Below, in pieces: positions 57,776-64,000 of a stretch of DNA of 64,000 nucleotides. A model generated the notes under the pieces. That model had not been told where the DNA came from. It ran no database searches and saw only the letters and a list, made by a program, of their open reading frames with translations. The position numbers were made by a program, and so were the translations under genes. The stretch's first letter is position 1. The number at the start of each line of letters is the position of its first letter. Source of the stretch: Porodaedalea pini (taxonomy: Eukaryota; Basidiomycota; Agaricomycetes; Hymenochaetales; Hymenochaetaceae); contig NBAY01000052.1 in assembly GCA_002794775.1 (NCBI GenBank), forward strand, positions 124,001 to 188,000, in the 5' to 3' direction.

Positions 57776-59644
57776 TCATGTCTTGAAGACTCGAAGAAGA
57801 CGCGCCTGCGTAACGATGCGCGTCCGGCACAATGGACACTCGCGCGTCGACGACCAGACAAGGTCCGAACATGCTCGACACAGCGCAAGATGTCTGATAT
57901 AGTGTATTGCTTGTTAGTATTAGAAATCAATGAGTAGCATGGATGATCACTAACCCGCAATCAACGATCACGATGTTCGCATCCTCATCTTGACACACGA
58001 CGCAAAGCCCACTACGCTCTGGCCGCGGCCGAGGAGGTGGAGAGGGAGACCGCGATCGTTCAGATGGCAATACATCTTCACTTTTTGGTGCGTCCGGCGA
58101 GGGAGACGGAGAGTTCGAACGTGTCTGTGCGGGTTCCGAAGGAATATGGCCCTGAGAGCTACCATCACCTTCACTCTCACTTGCGCTCTCCACCGTCGTA
58201 CGATACATCTCCCTTCGCTGCTTGCGTTCTTCCTCCTGTTCTCTCTCCCTCGCTTCCTTCTCCTGTGCTTCCCGCGCCGCACGCTCTCGTTCACGCGTCG
58301 CCCACTCCCGCTCCTGAGCTTCCCAAGCCTCGCGCTCCCGCACGGCCTCCATGCGAGCTCTTTCACGACGTTCTGCCGTGATCAGTGCATGCACACGTGC
58401 GACGAGCTCGCTCTTTTCGAGCACGGGCCCTGGTCGGACGTGGTTATCATCGAGCACGTCCTTGAGGATTCCGATGCTGAGCGCCGCTACCTCTTCTTCT
58501 TGCATCGTCAGAAGCTCGTCCAGTGTTGGAACATGAGGTCGAGGAGGCCGATGTTGCGAGGGGGGAACATTGCTGCTGGTAGAGGTGGGATGGGCAGTTG
58601 GGCCAGGGTCTGTGTTTCGATAAGGAGTCGACCCTGGGTAATTCTGAGGGATATCGTTAGTTCGTGGCGGCCCATGCGGCACGCTACTAGCACGCTGAAA
58701 TTGAGATTGAGATTGAGGCTGAGTGCTAGCTAAGTTGGGGCTTGAGGTTGAATTTTGCCGCGTTGAGATATACGGCGCACGAGGTGGCGGCCCAGGAGGC
58801 GGAGCGTATTGGCTACGTGCGTTGCGTTGCTGTTGCTGCTGCTGAGCATTCCACTGCGGCGTAGCTTCGGGTTGTACTCCTTGAGGATGGTCAGGTTGCA
58901 GATCCGGCCGAGCAAAGTTACTAGTTCGAGACCATCCAGTTCGTGGGTCCAAATGCTGTTGAGGAGGTTGAGCCCGCTCAGGCCTGGAGAAAAGGCCTCT
59001 AGGACGAGTAGTCTGACCATCAGGCACTGCATGCTTCCTGTAGTAGTTTTCATTCGACCGAGGTAAACATCCACTCTCCGTCTAGATGCCAGTTAGCAGC
59101 TCAATCAGAAAATTAGATACGGATAGGTTCGGAGTACACACCCGAGCGGCAATAATCGCGTTAATGATGTCATCCTTCTCTATCACGTCTGCACCAAGCT
59201 TGAGTCCATATGCCTGCATGTAGTTCTTCAGCTTGGCTAAGGGCTGTGAACGAAGAAAGCCTTTTCCTCCCGCCGTGACTGAACGCATAGGAGTGAGTGT
59301 GGCTAAGTGCGGCGCGGCAATGGAAACGCGTACTCTGGAGATATTGAATACAGAAAGCACAGACCGGCATACAGTCGTAACCAGCGTCACCGCCTCTCCG
59401 TGGCATGAGCGCTTGATAGTCCGAACAGGAATGACAATACGAATAGCCTGTAGTGGAAGAGTATGAGGTACTGTGATCGGCAGAAGGTGAGACACTAACC
59501 ACAATGGTTGCATCGTCTTCCTCGAGCAAAGAGGAGGTTGAACTCCTTGTTGCACTTCCTGCAAGACATCTCAGCCCTATCGTCAAGCAGTAGCTCTGGC
59601 GGAGACCCGCTCAGCAAAGGCATTCCTCGTGGTGAATCAGTCAT
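57776..59644 (-). CDS. FYVE-RING zinc-finger protein, putative endosomal E3 ubiquitin ligase
   Basis: The ATG at 59644 leads to a FYVE-type finger (MSCRKCNKEFNLLFARGRRC, NHCGYSYCHSCSDYQ, PVCAFCIQYLQ), which in this family binds phosphatidylinositol 3-phosphate on endosomes or is a FYVE variant. A helical SAP-like segment follows (QPLAKLKNYMQAYGLKLGAD, VIEKDDIINAIIAAR). Then a Pro/Gln-rich linker, the helix TLDELLTMQEEEVAALSIGI and a Glu/Arg-rich coiled coil. The C-terminal C3HC4 RING is CVVCQDEDANIVIVDCG with HLALCRACSDLVWSS and CPLCRTRI. An intron splits the RING just after VDCG. The stop is at 57776-57778. The order FYVE, SAP-like, RING resembles animal RNF34/RFFL and yeast Pib1. All zinc ligands appear present. 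Confidence 0.85.
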
Positions 59645-60084
59645 GGTGCTTCAGCTGCAAGAGCACGCGGGGGCCCTCTGTCTTGTGGAAATGACTCGTA
59701 TTTGAGTGGCAGACGGGGGAAGAGTTACACGTATCACTCAGCGGCCATCGAACATGCTGGATACCTACGGTGCAGGATGATATCAGCGCCGAGACACTCG
59801 CGAAACCACTTGCGCAAAGTAAGCAGAAATATGGGCACGTGGTTGTACCCTACACGTGCTTTCGGCTATCGTCGGACCGACACTTCCCAAACCAGCAGCT
59901 CCTCATGTCGACGACCTTCTTTTAATCTTTATTCTGTCTTTCGTCTTCTCCTCCTCTCTCTGATCCTTTTCCTCTCATGCTCTGTTCCTTTCGTTCTCGT
60001 CAGCGCTGAGGCATGATATCTAGTACTTACATCACATCCCAATACTGAAGACGACCTGAAAACAGACGCATAAAAGTGTTGAAC
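59645..60084. promoter_or_regulatory. Divergent promoter region of FYVE-RING (-) and SPX-EXS (+) genes
   Basis: A 440-base region between two start codons that point apart. A cataaaagtg run at about 60069 may be a weak TATA element for the + gene, only 16 bases before its ATG, which is closer than usual. Confidence 0.4.
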
Positions 60085-63000
60085 ATGAAGTTCGCAAGGT
60101 CGATCTACCTATTCAACTGCTCTGTTAAATTACCTGACGAGAACTCTACAAAGATACCTCAATGACACACAGGTTCGTATGGGCGCTTTTGTGGAGGCGT
60201 GTGCTAACCTGCTTGCGTCAGACACCTGAATGGAAAAAGGCGTATATGTAAGTCGGCTGAGTTATGCAATTTCGCGTGCACTGACGCTCATGACGGCACA
60301 GCGACTACCGAGGACTCAAAAAGCTTATCACTGCCATCAAGAATGCACAGCAGCATGGCGAACTGGACCCATTTCCCGAAGAACCAGAGTCGCCGCGAAC
60401 ATCCGTTTCCGCGGAAGGTCGGCACAGCACAGCGTCCCATGCCAGCGCGGCTGGGCATGTCGGCTATGGCAGTACTGGGTACACGCCGCCGTTGAGGAGT
60501 GGGCACGTCACGACGACAGTGCCGCCAGTAGAGTTACCGGATTCTGCACTTCCTCTCGCTGCGCACCAACATAGTGGCGGTCGTCCCAAGTCGTCGACGA
60601 GCACCCGCTTGGCATCGAGAGACTCATCAACCCAGAGGCCGCATCCAGCTCGTTCAAAGACAGACGTAAGCTTTGCAAGTCTCTCTCTCCTCGCCCAACT
60701 CTTCTAATATTTATTGCATAAATTAATATAGATCGCTGAAGTCCGACGGTCCCGTTCGTCCATACTCAGCTCTCTCGCCGGTACAAGTGAGGAGCTAGCG
60801 GAACAATCGACTCCTACCGCACCCCCTGCAGGCTTCCTCGCGAACTTGAGGCGCCGGCGCACAGCACGTTCGCGTCAGTCTCGTCTCCTTGCCTAATAAT
60901 ATACAGAGCTAGAAATCGATCATTGATATGATTTCCTCAGAGCGCACGGATACTTTAAGCGGAAAGATCGCTCTGCCACTGGCAGTCATATTATCCGCGT
61001 TGCCTCCTATCGAGCGCAGGTTTATCGACAAACTCGACAAGGAGCTTGAGAAGGTCGAAAACTTCTATCTGGCTAGAGAACGCGATGCAACTCACCGGTA
61101 TGCCTTTCAACTAATATCGATAGGCGAGTTCTTTGGCTGATGTTGCTGTCAAAAAGTGCTGCGGCTCTCAAGGAACAGTTACGCGAATTGGAAGACCACC
61201 GCAGGCTATTCTATGTACGCCTCTATGTTGTGATTTGTTTCCAGGATTTAACCTACCTCACTGTTGCTTTTCATAGGAGTCTAGAGGAGCGGAGGGAACA
61301 TGGAAATCAATTCTGGTGCCACGCAACGTCACCGATCATCCAGTACCGCCCTCCATCCGAGTGGCGAAACCCGCTGCTGCAAAAGAGACCAATGCCTCTC
61401 AGGCGTTATCGCCTTTATCACAAGGTACTCATCAATATCCTCAGTTTCTCTCTAATCATGATACACTGAGCCTTGTCAATTATCAATCTTTTATTTCTTA
61501 GAACCTAACTCATATAAAGGCGTGCGTTCTCGCTCCGCCTCACCGAACAACACGCGAACGGGCTTCGGACGGATCAGACTAGATCCTGATGAGTACAAAA
61601 ACGCGAAGAAAAATCTGAAGAAGGCGATTTTAGAGTATTACCGGTTCGTATTCAACCCCTCTAGGCGCTCGTTCGTAGGAGCTGAAACTTCTTTTGCTTG
61701 TATTGCGCAGAGGCCTTGAGTTGCTCAATAACTACCGAGTAAGCAGGCAACTTGGGGATGAGATGCGAATGCTGTGCCTAATTTGAATGGTGTGTTGTGC
61801 AGGTATTAAACTTGACTGGCTTCCGAAAAGCGCTGAAAAAGTTTGAGAAAACTATAAAGGTACGTGTATCTTGTGTATGTTTAATTTCTACAGCTAGTGT
61901 ATCACGCCTTTGCAGGTTCCGTATATTCAGCAGGCATACATGCAAGAAAAGGTTGCACTGCTCCTTTATTCTTAAATAGCTACCATTAAAGCTTACAGTA
62001 GGTTGAAGTCTGTGCCTTCGCATCCGGAGCGACTATAGAGAAGTTGCTTAAGGAGATAGAGCATTCTTACGCCGACCGGTTCGGTACGCTTGCATTTGAC
62101 TTCAAGGGACCGAAGTGACTATGAACACGTCATGTCCGTTTCTGTAGAACAGGGAAACTTGAAGAAAGCGCGCATCCGACTCCGTGCGAGCGCAAAGTCC
62201 AAAACTCACCATTTTAGCACTTTCCGTTCCGGATTATATCTCGGGCTTGCGGTACCTGCGCTTGTAGATGGGATTATCAGATGTACGTGGTGTCTTCCAC
62301 TCTTTTGGTGAAGTTATTCTGCTGATGCTTTGCCTGTTCATTTTGATTTTGTATGAAGCTTTCCAGCCTGATGTCAGGTCTAGCTTACCATGGGATGCCC
62401 TCCTTTACGTTTACGCCACGTTCATGATTCCCCTTATCTTTGCTCTCCTTGTTGGTGTCAATATTTGGGTATGGAACCGCTCTCGCATAAATTACCAGTT
62501 TATTTTCGGTATGCCTTCCGCTTCCTGATCTAGCTTTCTTGAGTCTCACAATACTTTGTCCAATAGAACTCGACGTGCGCACACAGCTCGACAGCCGAGA
62601 ATACTTCGAGGTCAGCGATTCAATCCAGCTCCCATGCTGGTTTTATTGAATCTTTTTTTTTTTTGCATAGCTACCCGCTTTCCTACTAAGTACACTTATT
62701 TACGCGTTCTGGCTTTCCTTCGCCAGAATCGGCGTGAGCAATGTCGCTCCAACGACCTGGCCTATCGTATGGCTGATATTCGCCTTGCTTATCCTTTTCA
62801 ATCCCCTGCCCATCTTGTTTCCGAGCTCAAGGTGGTGGCTTGTTTGTAAGGTCGGGAGACTGCTGGCATCGGGTACGAAGCCCGTTGAGGTGCGTCTCAA
62901 GTGGAAAGTGGTACATTATTATATTTCTGACACACGGCTTGGATAGTTCACGGACTTCTGGCTCGGGTACTCCTTCCTTCACCTGCCAGCTTAAACATCT

Positions 63001-64000
63001 CATTATTGACTCTTTCATGCAGCGACCAGTTCTGCAGCCTCATATTCACGCTCTCCAACCTCTTTTTCGTCGGTTGTGTCTACAACCAACATTGGGTCGA
63101 TCCCTTTACCAAATGCAGTGCATCAATCCACTGGGGTGTCCCCTTTGCTGTTGGCGTCCTTCCGCTCGCTGCACGAGCAATGCAGAGTGTAAAACGTTAT
63201 GCCGACTCGCGGCTGTATACCCATTTGATCAATGTACGTCCCTTCGTTCTCCCTGCTGCCCAATATTCGTTTTGTGCTAATGGCTTGAACAGGGCGGCAA
63301 ATATTGCTCGAGCATACTCTATTATGCATTTCTATATATTTGGAGACATCACAGTACGTTTGCGCGTCGTCGGATTTGTTCATTCCTCCGTTTATGTCCT
63401 TCATATGGCAGATAGAGCTCACGACTACACCCTCGTTCTATTCTGCATTTTTGCAACCTTCGCTTCGATTTACACTAGCGCCTGGGTACGCTCCTCATTC
63501 TAAATAGATCATCTAGGCAGGTCACATTGCTGACATCATAACACAGGATATTATGATGGACTGGTCTTTCTTCAAGCGACCAGCGCAGCATCGCTTCCTT
63601 CGCAAAGACCTTGTCTACTCGACTCACTACTATGTGCGTCATTCTTTATGTTAAAATCAACCCAGAGCTGACGAAAATATACAGGTATATTACTTCGCAA
63701 TAGTACGTCAATTGGAGCTCCTCGACTGATCTTCATTGGCTTGAGCTGGCTTGTTGAACATCATCCATTGCAGATAACCAATATCATTGTCCGTTTCCAA
63801 TGGGTCGCCTACCTGCCGGTCGCCAACGATGACTTCCAGCTGCGCACCTTCATCGTCGGCATGCTCGAAATGCTCCGTCGCTTCCAGTGGAATTTCTGTG
63901 AGAAATCTTCACTCATCCACATTTCCCGACCATTCCGCTAACAATGAATCGATGTTTCACAAACTACTACAAAAAACTTCTACATATCACGGGGAACAAA
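60085..64000 (+). CDS. SYG1: SPX-EXS protein of the SYG1/XPR1 family, 3' end beyond window
   Basis: A phosphate-responsive membrane protein. The SPX domain binds inositol pyrophosphates, and the EXS domain is linked to phosphate export or signalling. The ATG at 60085 gives MKFARYLNDTQTPEWKKAYI, then DYRGLKKLITAIKNAQQHGE, the hallmark SPX opening, assembled from three very short exons. Further SPX parts are IERRFIDKLDKELEKVENFY, KNLKKAILEYYRGLELLNNY and LTGFRKALKKFEKTIK. The EXS region follows: LPWDALLYVYATFMIPLIFA, VWNRSRINYQFIFELDVRTQ, FWLGDQFCSLIFTLSNLFFV, DWSFFKRPAQHRFLRKDLVY and FIVGMLEMLRRFQWNF. The last visible exon ends near 63898 with a GTGAGA donor. The remaining C-terminal residues, normally a short conserved block and tail, are not in the window. 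Confidence 0.9.

Overview
The window is nuclear DNA from a filamentous basidiomycete, most likely a mushroom-forming Agaricomycete. Genes are broken by many short introns (mostly 47-60 nt, GT-AG), coding DNA is moderately GC-rich, and the families are typical of that group: a C2-NACHT-WD40 STAND protein, paired caspase-domain proteins, a TKL-like kinase with a paralogous relic, F-box proteins and a small DNA-transposon relic. There is no operon-like structure, plasmid, phage or CRISPR. Assignments come from reading motifs in the conceptual translations; no database search was run.

Layout. 0-11 kb: two tandem metacaspase-like genes on +, facing tail to tail a large C2-NACHT-WD40 gene on - with 14 WD40 repeats. 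11-13.5 kb: a repeat-rich, gene-poor patch (63-bp inverted repeat, 140-bp tandem duplication, decayed open frames). 13.5-19 kb: housekeeping genes on -, AFI1-like polarity/docking protein and proteasome lid subunit RPN3. 19-23 kb: decay zone with a broken N-terminal kinase fragment, a degenerate small gene and a 692-bp element with terminal inverted repeats. 24-31 kb: an MFS anion:cation symporter, a small orphan gene and a SWI3/RSC8 chromatin-remodelling subunit. 31-41 kb: a kinase with a long unannotated C-terminal half, a probable mitochondrial PPR protein, a small protein joining a bacterial-type domain to a HVA1 TUDOR domain, and an F-box protein. 41-45 kb: tandem GH27 alpha-galactosidases, one frameshifted. 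45-64 kb: zinc-finger/RING protein, CSC1/OSCA-type channel, TLG1-like SNARE, PHD/chromodomain protein with a frameshifting 17-bp duplication, FYVE-RING protein, and a SPX-EXS (SYG1/XPR1 family) protein cut off by the window end.

How genes may work together. The most suggestive group is the first 11 kb: two caspase-fold proteases beside a STAND NTPase whose architecture resembles fungal allorecognition and immune-like receptors. This is a candidate cell-death or non-self-response module, but co-function is inference from proximity and family knowledge only. The remainder looks like ordinary housekeeping genes (proteasome, SWI/SNF-type remodeller, SNARE, polarity factor, phosphate sensing) mixed with fast-evolving families.
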